DNA of 49,652 nt from CAVQMC01 sp963713505 (lineage in GTDB: Bacteria > Bacteroidota > Ignavibacteria > Ignavibacteriales > Ignavibacteriaceae). The DNA lies in assembly GCA_963713505.1 (NCBI GenBank), contig CAVQMC010000008.1:1-49652 (forward strand). Reading direction: 5' to 3'. Below the pieces are notes generated by a model. It was not told where the DNA came from. It saw only the letters and a list, made by a program, of their open reading frames with translations, and ran no database searches. Shown here piece by piece: positions 26,060 through 34,425 of this stretch (position 1 is the stretch's first letter; every line of letters starts with the position of its first letter). The position numbers were made by a program, and so were the translations under genes.

Positions 26060-26662
26060 ATGAAAAAATTAACAATTTTATTTTTAGTTTTTATTTCTAT
26101 TCAATTGTCTGCACAAACCTCCGCAGATTCAACATTAAAATTACTTCAGAATAAATTTAATACTATAAATGATTTATCAGCAAATATTAAACAATTACTG
26201 AATGGAAGTGAAAATTTATCCGGAAAATTTTTATTTAAGAAAGAAAATAATTTACGGATTGAACTTGGTAATATCACAATTGTCTCCAATGGAAAAACAG
26301 TTTGGAATTATAATAAAAAACAAAATAAGGTTATAATCAGCAATTATGATGAAAATGATGCTTCAATTCTTTCAATGAGAAACATAATTTTTGATTATCC
26401 GTCTAAATGTGCTGTGACATTAGTAAAATCAGGAACAAATAACATTTTGGCTTTTATTCCGCATAATACCGCTGAATTAAATTTTAAAGAAGCTAAGCTT
26501 TGGTTAAATAATGAAAATCTGATATCAAAAGTAGTTGTAAGTGAAATGAGTGGTAACAGCATTGAATTAGATTTTTCTAATTATAAATTAAACATACAAA
26601 CTCCGGACTCTAAATTCACATTCAGCCCGCCGAAAGGATGCAAAATTATTGACCTCCGATAA
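26060..26662 (+). CDS. lolA: Outer-membrane lipoprotein carrier LolA
   Basis: Periplasmic chaperone that carries lipoproteins from the LolCDE transporter to the outer membrane. The 200 residues begin with a signal peptide (MKKLTILFLVFISIQLSAQ) and continue KLLQNKFNTINDLSANIKQ, SGKFLFKKENNLRIELGN, and VSNGKTVWNYNKKQNKVIIS, the usual half-barrel pattern. It starts 8 bases after ftsK, as in many Bacteroidota. Its last 14 bases overlap the next gene, so translation is likely coupled. Confidence 0.9.
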   Translation: MKKLTILFLVFISIQLSAQTSADSTLKLLQNKFNTINDLSANIKQLLNGSENLSGKFLFKKENNLRIELGNITIVSNGKTVWNYNKKQNKVIISNYDENDASILSMRNIIFDYPSKCAVTLVKSGTNNILAFIPHNTAELNFKEAKLWLNNENLISKVVVSEMSGNSIELDFSNYKLNIQTPDSKFTFSPPKGCKIIDLR

Positions 26663-27704
26663 GTTTAAAATAAGAAAACATATTAAAGGTATTGCTAACT
26701 TTGTTTTCTCGATAGCATTGTCAATTTTCTTCCTTTACATTGCTTTTCATGATGTAAATTTTGACGCAGTAATGTCAATTGTTTCTCAGGCTTCAATTTT
26801 TTGGATTTTTGTCTTTATAATTGTAATTATGTCTTCGCATTTTGTTAGAGCAATTAGATGGAAAATAATTCTCCGCTCAGTAAAAGAAGATACAGCAATT
26901 AAAAATTTGTTCGGTGCATTAATGGTTGGTTATGGAGTCAACTGCGTAATTCCGCGTTTGGGAGAAGTTTCCAGAGCTGTCCTGCTTGGAAAATGGGAAC
27001 ATCTTTCAAGATCATCTATGTTCGGAACTGTTATAGTTGAAAGGGTTATTGATATAATATTTTTAGGTTTAGCAGTTTTAGCTTCCTTAATAATATGGAC
27101 CGAAGATATTTCAGTAAAATTTCCCTGGCTCAAATCAACTCTTTATATTACAGCTGCTATTATGGTAGTTGTAATCGTTTTCTTATACTTGACAATCCGA
27201 TATAAAGAAAAATTTTACGGAATTATAGTGAGATTATTAAGCCGCTTTTCCGAAAAGCTTGCTCATAAAGTCGGCTACATTTTCCAAATGCTTGCTGAAG
27301 GATTTGCAAGTTTAAAAGGAACTAAAAATTATTTGCTTACAATTTTTTTGAGTGTTGTAATAATGCTGCTTTACGGGTTAAGTTCTTATGTAGGATTTTA
27401 CACCGTAGGAATGGAACATATTAAACCTGTAACTTATGCAATGGCCTGGGTGCTTATGAGCATAAGTGCAATTGGAGTTGTAATTCCAACTCCGGGCGCA
27501 ACCGGTTCTTATCATACTTTAGCAAAATCCACTTTAGTGTTGTTATTCGGTTTTGGTGAGGCCGTAAGTTTAGCGTATGCTTTTTTAACACACATTGTTT
27601 CATATTTCTTGTTTATTTTCACATCGCTTATATTTTTCTTTGTACTTAATAAACAACATGATAATCTAATCAAAGTTGTTGAAACAGATTTGGATGAATT
27701 ATGA
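26649..27704 (+). CDS. Lysylphosphatidylglycerol synthase transmembrane-region-like protein (UPF0104)
   Basis: Integral membrane protein of 351 residues with about eight hydrophobic segments and no soluble synthase domain. The signature is HFVRAIRWKIIL, GALMVGYGVNCVIPRLGEVSRAVLL and VIVERVIDIIFLG, with IPTPGATGSYHTLAK in the second half. Members include the flippase half of MprF and AglD-like proteins; a lipid-flipping or envelope role is inferred and unproven. The start is TTG at 26649, overlapping lolA by 14 bases; no ATG in frame is nearer the family N-terminus. The final four bases overlap the next gene's ATG. Confidence 0.85.
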   Translation: MTSDKFKIRKHIKGIANFVFSIALSIFFLYIAFHDVNFDAVMSIVSQASIFWIFVFIIVIMSSHFVRAIRWKIILRSVKEDTAIKNLFGALMVGYGVNCVIPRLGEVSRAVLLGKWEHLSRSSMFGTVIVERVIDIIFLGLAVLASLIIWTEDISVKFPWLKSTLYITAAIMVVVIVFLYLTIRYKEKFYGIIVRLLSRFSEKLAHKVGYIFQMLAEGFASLKGTKNYLLTIFLSVVIMLLYGLSSYVGFYTVGMEHIKPVTYAMAWVLMSISAIGVVIPTPGATGSYHTLAKSTLVLLFGFGEAVSLAYAFLTHIVSYFLFIFTSLIFFFVLNKQHDNLIKVVETDLDEL

Positions 27705-28348
27705 AATATCTTTTCTCTTTTATAGCTGTGTTGCTGGTATCCGTTTCCACTTATGCTCAGTTTGATGTAAGAGCCGGAATGGGAATTCAATTGGTAAATA
27801 ATCCTTCATTGACAGATTATATAAATCAAAATTTTGCCGACCCAAGCAACAGGCTCTCGAATTTTAATACTGCAATTGTTTTTTCTGCAGAAGGTGATTA
27901 TCACCTAAATGAAAAATATCAAGTCGGATTAGAGGCCGCATATTTAATTAATTCATTTAATTATAATGTTACCGGCGGTAATTACAATTTATCTTACGGA
28001 ATCATTATGCCCACTTTAACTGCTTATTATGTTATATCAGGCAAGGGTTATAATTTTAAATTCGGCGGCGGTGTCGGCCCAAGGTTTACAATTGTTGATC
28101 AAACATCACCGCAATTATCAGTTTCTCAAACTTATACTTCAACCGGATTTGGTTTTTTATTAAGAGCCGATGGAAATACTCTGCTCAGCGATAACTTATA
28201 TGCAAATATTGGCGCCGATTTAAGATACGATTTTAACGGTGAACCCAAAAAAGATGGACAGTATATAGTTAATCCTGTATATAGTGAAAATGTAAATTTT
28301 AACACTCTTTCAATAGGATTAAGATTAGGAATTACATATCAATTTTAG
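27701..28348 (+). CDS. Outer-membrane beta-barrel protein (OmpA/PorT-like)
   Basis: 215 residues with a cleavable signal (MKYLFSFIAVLLVSVSTYAQ) and alternating amphipathic strands ending in an aromatic residue (GLRLGITYQF), the pattern of outer-membrane barrels. Segments such as EKYQVGLEAAYLI, SYGIIMPTLTAYYVI and FNFKFGGGVGPRF-like glycine-aromatic strands support an eight-stranded barrel. Exact family unknown. It is coupled by a four-base ATGA overlap to the previous gene. The downstream uppP begins after a strong AGGAGG. Confidence 0.75.
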   Translation: MKYLFSFIAVLLVSVSTYAQFDVRAGMGIQLVNNPSLTDYINQNFADPSNRLSNFNTAIVFSAEGDYHLNEKYQVGLEAAYLINSFNYNVTGGNYNLSYGIIMPTLTAYYVISGKGYNFKFGGGVGPRFTIVDQTSPQLSVSQTYTSTGFGFLLRADGNTLLSDNLYANIGADLRYDFNGEPKKDGQYIVNPVYSENVNFNTLSIGLRLGITYQF

Positions 28349-28356
28349 GAGGTTAG

Positions 28357-29205
28357 TTGAATATAATTGAAGCGATTATACTTGGACTTATACAGGGGAT
28401 AACAGAATTCTTGCCAATCAGCAGTACGGGACATTTAACTTTAGCAGGAAAATTTTTACACTTAATTCCGCAAGATCATCCTGAAAAATGGACCGCATTT
28501 ATTGCTGTAATTCAATTAGGAACTTTAGTTTCTATCCTGATTTATTTTTGGAAAGAAATCTGGCTCATCATTTCTGATTTTTTAAAAGAAAATGTTACAC
28601 ACAGAATTAAATATTCGGATCAAAATTTAAATTCCAGATTAGGCTGGCTAATTATAATCGGAACAATTCCGGTCGTAATAATCGGTTTAGGTTTTAAAGA
28701 TGTAATTGAAGGAAGTTTAACAAAAAATTTAGTCGTAATTGCAAGCAGTTTAATCGGATTAGCAATAATACTTGCAATTGCCGAAAAAATTGCAAATTTC
28801 AAAAAAGAAATAAAAGATATAACAATTTTAGATTCTATTGTTATTGGTATTGCACAATCATTTGCTTTGATTCCAGGTTCTTCACGCTCCGGTACTACTA
28901 TTACCGGCGGATTATTTATGGGGTTGAAAAGAGAAACCGCTGCAAGGTTTTCTTTTTTATTAAGTATTCCGGCTGTATTTGCAAGCGGATTATTAGAATT
29001 GTATGAAGCTTTAAAATTTATAGATGCTTCAATGGCTCTCAATTTAGTGATTTCTACCATTGTTGCAGGAATAAGCGGATATATGGCAATAGATTTTCTC
29101 TTAAAATATTTGAGAAAAAATACTACTTTTATTTTTGTTTATTACAGAATTGTATTAGGTGTTCTAATTTTAGTATTAATTGCTTATAAAGTTATTCAAC
29201 CATAG
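28357..29205 (+). CDS. uppP: Undecaprenyl-diphosphatase (bacitracin resistance)
   Basis: Membrane phosphatase that recycles undecaprenyl pyrophosphate for peptidoglycan and other envelope polymers. The 282 residues have GITEFLPISSTGHLTLAG near residue 14-30 and PGSSRSGTTITGGLFMGL near 174, the two active-site motifs; eight membrane helices are evident. The start is TTG at 28357, decided by a perfect AGGAGG at 28347-28352 four bases ahead and by the family N-terminus MNIIEAIILGLIQG. It stands between an outer-membrane barrel and a cyclophilin in the envelope block. Confidence 0.97.
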   Translation: MNIIEAIILGLIQGITEFLPISSTGHLTLAGKFLHLIPQDHPEKWTAFIAVIQLGTLVSILIYFWKEIWLIISDFLKENVTHRIKYSDQNLNSRLGWLIIIGTIPVVIIGLGFKDVIEGSLTKNLVVIASSLIGLAIILAIAEKIANFKKEIKDITILDSIVIGIAQSFALIPGSSRSGTTITGGLFMGLKRETAARFSFLLSIPAVFASGLLELYEALKFIDASMALNLVISTIVAGISGYMAIDFLLKYLRKNTTFIFVYYRIVLGVLILVLIAYKVIQP

Positions 29206-29214
29206 GAGGTAGCT

Positions 29215-29859
29215 ATGAAAAGTTTTTTGTTCTCTTTGTTGTTCCTTGTTTTCTTAGTAGGATGCAAAGAGTCCAGTTCAAATAATAATATGCAGGAAAA
29301 TCAAAATAATAAAACGGAAAGCAGTAAAATGAGCGAACTTCAAACAGGACCGGATTCAATTCTTGTTGCAGAAATTGTTACAAACATGGGTAATATTGAT
29401 ATTCAGCTTTTCCCTGATAAAGCACCCAAAACTGTGGAGAATTTTGTCGGATTAGCAAAAAAAGGTTATTACAAAGGTGTAATATTTCATAGAGTTATAG
29501 AAAATTTTATGATCCAGGGAGGAGATCCGACAGGAACCGGAAGAGGCGGCGAAAGTTTGTGGGGCGGAAAATTTGATGATGAAATAAATCCTTCATTAAA
29601 ATTTGATAGTCCTGGTTATTTGGCAATGGCAAATGCAGGTCCGAATACAAACGGAAGTCAGTTTTTTATTACAACCGTTCCGACTCCATGGTTAAACGGG
29701 CATCATACAATTTTTGGAAAAGTAATTGAAGGAATGGATGTAGTTGATGCAATAAGTAAGGTTCCTACAACTCCGCAGAATAACAAACCTTTAAAAGACG
29801 TTGTTATGGAAGAAGTAAAAATTGAGAAAAAAGCTAAATCGGATAATAACTCTAAATAA
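29215..29859 (+). CDS. Lipoprotein cyclophilin-type peptidyl-prolyl isomerase
   Basis: Speeds proline cis/trans isomerisation in the cell envelope. The 214 residues begin with a lipoprotein signal (MKSFLFSLLFLVFLVGCKES, lipobox LVGC) and a Ser/Asn-rich linker. The catalytic cyclophilin domain follows with FHRVIENFMIQGGDPTGTGRGG, FDDEINPSLKF, LAMANAGPNTNGSQFFIT and WLNGHHTIFGKV, containing the conserved Arg, Gln-Phe-Phe and His. AGGAGGT at 29204-29210 precedes the ATG and overlaps the uppP stop. A terminator follows the gene. Confidence 0.95.
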   Translation: MKSFLFSLLFLVFLVGCKESSSNNNMQENQNNKTESSKMSELQTGPDSILVAEIVTNMGNIDIQLFPDKAPKTVENFVGLAKKGYYKGVIFHRVIENFMIQGGDPTGTGRGGESLWGGKFDDEINPSLKFDSPGYLAMANAGPNTNGSQFFITTVPTPWLNGHHTIFGKVIEGMDVVDAISKVPTTPQNNKPLKDVVMEEVKIEKKAKSDNNSK

Positions 29860-29875
29860 ATCTTTCTAAATTATT

Positions 29876-29922
29876 AATCACCTGTTGTTTTTTTTTGATT
29901 TAACGGCAGGTGATTTTTATTT
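29876..29922 (+). terminator. Intrinsic terminator after the cyclophilin gene
   Basis: AATCACCTG (29876-29884) pairs with CAGGTGATT (29907-29915), nine bases, loop of 22 including a T-run, followed by TTTTATTT. It closes the envelope block before the sodium-symporter gene. Confidence 0.7.
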
Positions 29923-29943
29923 ATATCAAAAAAAATTAATTAA

Positions 29944-31410
29944 ATGAAACAAGAAGAATATTTTTCTTCTAGATGGACATTAATAATTGCCACAATTGGA
30001 ATTGCTGTCGGTACAGGTAATATTTGGCGTTTTTCCAGAATTGTTGCCCAGAACGGCGGTGGTTCATTTTTAATTCCTTGGGTGGTATTTTTATTAATCT
30101 GGTCAGTTCCATTAATTATTGCTGAATTTGCAATCGGTAAATCCACAAGATTTGGTCCTGTCGGTGCTATTTCTAAAACTGCCGGAAAAAAGTTTGCATG
30201 GATGGGAGCTTTTATTGTATTTGTTTCAACTGCTATTATGTTCTACTATTCTGTGGTTACAGGATGGTGCCTTAAATACTTTTTATCCGCAGTTACCGGG
30301 GATTTATTTAAAACGAGTAATCATCTCCTTTACTGGGAAAAATTTGCTGACAGCTTTCAGCCGGTAGTTTATCATTTGATTTCCATCTCAATTGTTGCTG
30401 TTATTGTTTATAGAGGTGTTACAAAAGGAATTGAAAAAGTAACTAAATATCTTGTCCCTGCTTTATTAATAATTTTAGTAATTCTTTTTGTAAGAGCAGT
30501 AACTTTACCAAACGCAATTGACGGGATTAAATATTTCTTTACTCCCCATCTCGATAAAATTTTGGATTATAAAGTTTGGCTGAATGCATTAACACAAAAT
30601 GCATGGGATACCGGAGCCGGCTGGGGATTAATAATGACTTATGCAATTTATATGAGAAAAAAAGAAGATATTTCTTTAAATGCTGCATTAATCGGATTTG
30701 GAAATAATTCTGTTTCGCTGCTTGCAGGAATTATAATTTTCTCAACAGTATTTTCTTTAAGTTCAATTGATGCAATGTCGAAAATAACACAATCCGGTCC
30801 TGCAAACACTGGCTTAACTTTTATTTATTTACCACTTTTATTTTCAAAGATATCTTCGGTTAATTTAGTCAATATATTTTTTGCATCAATATTTTTCCTG
30901 GCTTTGTTCTTTGCAGCAATAACATCATTAATCTCTATGGTTGAACTTGCGACAAGAACTTTAATTGATTTTGGATTAAAAAGAAAAAAGGCGATTATAT
31001 TCACAGCAACCGCCGGATTCTTGTTTGGAATTCCTTCTGCTATCAATTTGGACTTTCTCACAAACCAGGATTGGGTTTGGGGCGTTGGTTTGATTGTAAG
31101 CGGAGCGTTTATTGCTTTTTCTATTATTAAATTTGGTGTAAATAAATTTAGAAATGAATTAATAAATGGTTTTGGAAGCGATGTTAAAATTGGAAAATGG
31201 TACAACGTTGTTATTAGTTTTTTTATTCCGCTGCAGGTAATAATTTTAATTTCATGGTGGCTTATTTCTTCGGTAAATTGGGATCCGGAATGGTGGAACC
31301 CTTTTCATCTGGAAAATGCCGGAACAGTATTGTTTCAATGGGCAATTGTATTGATTGTATTTATTATTTTCAATAAAAAAATGGCTAATAAAACTCTGGA
31401 AAAAAATTAA
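29944..31410 (+). CDS. Neurotransmitter:sodium symporter (NSS/SNF) family transporter
   Basis: Sodium-driven importer, in bacteria usually of amino acids. The 488 residues carry the diagnostic first helix and loop (GIAVGTGNIWRFSRIVAQNG then GGSFLIPW, about residues 18-46), GPVGAISKTAGKKFAWMGA, and roughly eleven to twelve hydrophobic segments. TM6-like LTQNAWDTGAGWGLIMTYAIY is the unwound substrate-site helix. The next gene is a tiny MetS-like membrane protein, the partner seen with the methionine/alanine importer MetP, so a MetPS-like system is the best guess. The ATG is preceded by A-rich sequence after the terminator. Confidence 0.9.
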   Translation: MKQEEYFSSRWTLIIATIGIAVGTGNIWRFSRIVAQNGGGSFLIPWVVFLLIWSVPLIIAEFAIGKSTRFGPVGAISKTAGKKFAWMGAFIVFVSTAIMFYYSVVTGWCLKYFLSAVTGDLFKTSNHLLYWEKFADSFQPVVYHLISISIVAVIVYRGVTKGIEKVTKYLVPALLIILVILFVRAVTLPNAIDGIKYFFTPHLDKILDYKVWLNALTQNAWDTGAGWGLIMTYAIYMRKKEDISLNAALIGFGNNSVSLLAGIIIFSTVFSLSSIDAMSKITQSGPANTGLTFIYLPLLFSKISSVNLVNIFFASIFFLALFFAAITSLISMVELATRTLIDFGLKRKKAIIFTATAGFLFGIPSAINLDFLTNQDWVWGVGLIVSGAFIAFSIIKFGVNKFRNELINGFGSDVKIGKWYNVVISFFIPLQVIILISWWLISSVNWDPEWWNPFHLENAGTVLFQWAIVLIVFIIFNKKMANKTLEKN

Positions 31411-31411
31411 A

Positions 31412-31534
31412 ATGAATTTGATAACAATTATTACAATGATATTAGTTTTAGGCTTAGTTTGGGGCGGCGTACTGTTCTTTATGATAAGAGCATTTAAATA
31501 TGAAAAAATAAAACAAAATAATGGCAAAAAGTAG
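31412..31534 (+). CDS. MetS-like small subunit of the NSS transporter (40 aa)
   Basis: A 40-residue single-pass membrane protein: hydrophobic start MNLITIITMILVLGLVWGGV followed by LFFMIRAFKYEKIKQ. The VWGG motif in the membrane segment and the basic tail match the MetS family of small subunits paired with NSS transporters, from memory. Its ATG is one base after the transporter stop and its last 14 bases overlap holA in another frame. Too short for most gene finders; the tight spacing and membrane character are the support. Confidence 0.75.
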   Translation: MNLITIITMILVLGLVWGGVLFFMIRAFKYEKIKQNNGKK

Positions 31535-32540
31535 AACAAAAACACCGCAAATTGGTGAAGCGGTTAAGAAAATAAAGAAGAATGAATTAGATCCAATTTT
31601 CTTTTTTTACGGTGAAGATTCATTTAATATTGAAAAAACTGTTGAAATGGTTGTGCAGGCTGTGAAGCCTTTATTATCATCGGAATTTGATTCTGAAACT
31701 TTTTATGGTGATGATAAATCCGTTAATGATGTTTTGGATTTTGCTTCATCGTTTCCTTTCGGTTCAGGCAAAAAACTTATAATTCTTAAGGAATTTGAAA
31801 AAATAAAAGACAAAAAAAATCTTGCCATGTATGCTGAATCTCCTGCAGATTTTACTGTTTTGATTATTATTTATAACGGAGATATTTCCAATCTTGATTC
31901 CGAACCCTATAAGACTTTGATAAAAAATAATTTTATTTATAATTCAAAAGAATTGAAAGGCGAAAACTTAATTGACTGGATAGTCGAGTTTGTCTCTGAA
32001 AACGAAAAACAAATTGATCGAGAAAATGCCGGACTTTTAATTGATATTGCCGGGGAAAATAGAAGTACCATAGAATCACAGCTAAAAAAAATATTCACAT
32101 TTTTAGAAGGCCAAAAAGAAATAACAATTGAATCAATCCGTGCACTTTCAACTGTTCTAAAAGAATATAGTATTTTCGATCTTCAGAATGTAATAGGAAA
32201 AAAAGATAAATATAATTCGTTAAAAGTAGCGTTTAATATGCTGGATAAAGGAAAAGAACCGACTTACATAATTCATATGCTGACCAGATATTTTACGGGA
32301 CTTTCCAAAATAAATGAATTAAAAGAAAAGAAAGTTTCTAATGATGCTGCCGCACGAATTGTGGGAACACATCCTTATTATTATAAAGATTATCTTAATG
32401 CAAGAATGAAATATTCCGATAAAGATTTATACAATTGCGTAAATGCGTTGCTGGAAGCAGATATATCTGTTAAAACAACATCAGCAGAAGATAAAACCAT
32501 AATTGAGCTTTTAATTGCTAAAATTTTACAAAAAAATTAA
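31521..32540 (+). CDS. holA: DNA polymerase III delta subunit
   Basis: Clamp-loader subunit that opens the beta clamp. The 339 residues include DPIFFFYGEDSFNIEKTVEM, SFPFGSGKKLIILKEFEKIK and the collar region DKGKEPTYIIHMLTRYFTGL, as in HolA proteins of this phylum. It lacks a functional Walker motif, as expected for delta. It overlaps the small MetS-like gene. A gap of 156 bases then leads to the sigma factor. Confidence 0.92.
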   Translation: MAKSRTKTPQIGEAVKKIKKNELDPIFFFYGEDSFNIEKTVEMVVQAVKPLLSSEFDSETFYGDDKSVNDVLDFASSFPFGSGKKLIILKEFEKIKDKKNLAMYAESPADFTVLIIIYNGDISNLDSEPYKTLIKNNFIYNSKELKGENLIDWIVEFVSENEKQIDRENAGLLIDIAGENRSTIESQLKKIFTFLEGQKEITIESIRALSTVLKEYSIFDLQNVIGKKDKYNSLKVAFNMLDKGKEPTYIIHMLTRYFTGLSKINELKEKKVSNDAAARIVGTHPYYYKDYLNARMKYSDKDLYNCVNALLEADISVKTTSAEDKTIIELLIAKILQKN

Positions 32541-32572
32541 TCGATTATTTGCTGAATATTTACTATTAATGA

Positions 32573-32600
32573 TTTGTTTTACATTATTCCTGTATTTTTG
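32573..32600 (+). promoter_or_regulatory. Possible Bacteroidetes-type promoter upstream of the ECF sigma gene
   Basis: TTTG at 32573-32576 and TATTTTTG at 32593-32600, spacing 16 bases, slightly shorter than the usual 17-23. It would give a leader of about 90 bases before the TTG start at 32697. Weak support. Confidence 0.3.
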
Positions 32601-32696
32601 AAATGATTGCGCTATCACTTTCAAAATAGTTAAAAATTTGACTAATTTATTATGCAATTGTTGAAACAATATTTTATCACAAGAGTATAACGCAAG

Positions 32697-33287
32697 TTGA
32701 CCGAGAAAAACCTCAATGAATTAACTGATGAAGAATTGATCCTGGAATTCCAGGAGAACAATACCATTAAAGCTTATGAAATTCTGGTTAACAGATATAA
32801 AAATCCCCTGACAAACTATGTGTTTAGGTTTTTAGGTGATTACGAAGCTTGTGTGGATGTTGTTCAGGAAACGATGATCAAGGTTTTCCGATATAAAGAT
32901 TCTTATAATTCAATTGCTAAATTTTCTACTTGGATTTATACAATTGCAGGAAATTTGGCCAGAACAGAATATCAAAAAAGAAAAAGAAGAAAGTTCTTCT
33001 CCATAAATGCTGCAGGTGAAGATAAAGATGAAAATTACGATATTCCGGATGAGAATTACAGACCGGATATAATTGCCGACAGCGGAATTAAAGATGAAAT
33101 TATTCAAAAAGCTATTTTGAAAGTATCCGATGCATATAGAGAAATGGTAATATTAAGAGATATTCAGGGGTTATCTTACGAAGAAATTGCCGAAATTTCG
33201 GGAGTAAATGTCGGCACCGTAAAATCCCGTATTAACAGGGGAAGAGCACAATTACAAGATATGTTAAAAGATATATACAAAGAATGA
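32697..33287 (+). CDS. ECF-type RNA polymerase sigma factor
   Basis: 196-residue extracytoplasmic-function sigma factor directing RNA polymerase to stress or envelope promoters. Region 2 reads NRYKNPLTNYVFRFLGDYEA and VDVVQETMIKVFR; region 4 has LSYEEIAEISGVNVGTVKSR and INRGRAQL, a helix-turn-helix. The start is TTG at 32697 because a stop precedes it in frame by two codons and no in-frame ATG covers the conserved front. It is followed after 10 bases by a membrane protein likely to be its partner. Confidence 0.93.
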   Translation: MTEKNLNELTDEELILEFQENNTIKAYEILVNRYKNPLTNYVFRFLGDYEACVDVVQETMIKVFRYKDSYNSIAKFSTWIYTIAGNLARTEYQKRKRRKFFSINAAGEDKDENYDIPDENYRPDIIADSGIKDEIIQKAILKVSDAYREMVILRDIQGLSYEEIAEISGVNVGTVKSRINRGRAQLQDMLKDIYKE

Positions 33288-33297
33288 AGGATGGGTA

Positions 33298-33753
33298 ATG
33301 GAAATTAATGATGAAGAACCCCGTTATAAGGAAATAATTACTCTTTTGAATAAGCTTCAGCAGGTTAATGCGCCTGCAAATTTTGAAGCTGATTTAATGA
33401 GAAGAATCAATTCTGAATATTTACAGAAACAGCCATTATTTTGGGAAAAATTTTTCGTCCCGTCCAGGTTGATTCCGGCAATGGCTTTGGGAATTGCAGT
33501 TTTAATTGTTGTTTTTTCAATTAATTTAAATAATACCGATGCCGGAAATCCTTTATTAAGCGATCCAAGAGTTAGAGAAGATGTTATCTCCAGTAATGAT
33601 CTTACAAAATCATTAATTGAAGAAAAGATAAACGAAATTAATAATTCAAAAGAAACTGATGCTTTAGAAAATTCTCAGCCGGCAGGAAAAAAGAATTCAT
33701 TGAAAAGAGAAAAGGATAAATCTTCATTGGCAGGACCCAAGAAGGTCAAATAG
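33298..33753 (+). CDS. Single-pass membrane protein, putative anti-sigma factor
   Basis: 151 residues: an N-terminal cytoplasmic helix-rich part (KEIITLLNKLQQVNAPANFE and ADLMRRINSEYL), one membrane segment (about residues 60-77, IPAMALGIAVLIVVFSI) and a polar tail ending in many lysines. It has no clear zinc-binding HxxxCxxC motif. The position directly after an ECF sigma gene and the membrane topology suggest it binds and restrains the sigma factor. This is inference from context. Confidence 0.65.
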   Translation: MEINDEEPRYKEIITLLNKLQQVNAPANFEADLMRRINSEYLQKQPLFWEKFFVPSRLIPAMALGIAVLIVVFSINLNNTDAGNPLLSDPRVREDVISSNDLTKSLIEEKINEINNSKETDALENSQPAGKKNSLKREKDKSSLAGPKKVK

Positions 33754-33760
33754 TTACAAT

Positions 33761-33907
33761 ATGCAGCTTTCTAAAAGTAACGGGGGTTATTATATAAATA
33801 AAGCCGGATTCAATTTCAGACAGGTAAATCTTTTGCCAAGCGAAAGAATTAAAGTGAACGAATTAAAGCAGAAAATGGAAGAATATATCCAAAAAATGAA
33901 AAATTAG
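33761..33907 (+). CDS. Short ORF of unknown function (48 aa)
   Basis: ATG at 33761, stop TAG at 33905, seven bases after the putative anti-sigma gene. The product is basic and polar (SKSNGGYYINKAGFNFRQVN, then LLPSERIKVNELKQKM), with a likely C-terminal helix and no membrane segment. No strong RBS is visible. It may be a third member of the sigma operon or a chance frame; I do not recognise it. Confidence 0.4.
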   Translation: MQLSKSNGGYYINKAGFNFRQVNLLPSERIKVNELKQKMEEYIQKMKN

Positions 33908-34007
33908 TGCATTTTCTTAGTTTTATTAAATTGTAATTAAATTAAAATATTCTTATTTTTAACGCTACATTTTTTTAGGAAATAGAAATAATTTTAGGCA
34001 AATAATT

Positions 34008-34256
34008 ATGAAAAAAGGAATTCACCCGGAATATCGACCAGTTGTTTTTCAAGATTCTTCTGCAGATTTTGCATTTTTGACCAGATCAACGATAAAAACA
34101 AGTGAAACTATTAAATGGGAAGACGGAAATACTTATCCTTTAGTAAAACTGGAAATTTCCAGTGCATCTCATCCGTTTTTTACCGGTAAACAGAAATTAG
34201 TTGATACTGCCGGTCGTGTTGAGAAATTCAAGAAAAAATACGCAAAGAAGAATTAA
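34008..34256 (+). CDS. rpmE2: 50S ribosomal protein L31, type B (zinc-free)
   Basis: 82 residues: MKKGIHPEYRPVVFQDSSAD, FLTRSTIKTSETIKWEDGNTYP and VKLEISSASHPFFTGKQKLV, the type-B L31 signature. No cysteine is present, so the zinc ribbon of type A is absent. A free-standing gene with its own intrinsic terminator 34 bases downstream. Confidence 0.97.
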   Translation: MKKGIHPEYRPVVFQDSSADFAFLTRSTIKTSETIKWEDGNTYPLVKLEISSASHPFFTGKQKLVDTAGRVEKFKKKYAKKN

Positions 34257-34289
34257 TTTTAATAATTTAGTTCGATGTAGTAGATGATA

Positions 34290-34317
34290 AAGCCAGTTTA
34301 ATACTGGCTTTTTTTTT
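34290..34317 (+). terminator. Intrinsic terminator after rpmE2
   Basis: AAGCCAGT (34290-34297), loop TTAAT, ACTGGCTT (34303-34310), then a run of T to 34317. The clearest rho-independent terminator in the window. Confidence 0.88.
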
Positions 34318-34425
34318 ACACGATATTATTACTATTAATTTTTTTATGTTGTTTAATAACAATTAATTACGGAATTTGACCTCTGTATTTCATAAATCTG
34401 AATATATTATTTAAAATAAAATTTA

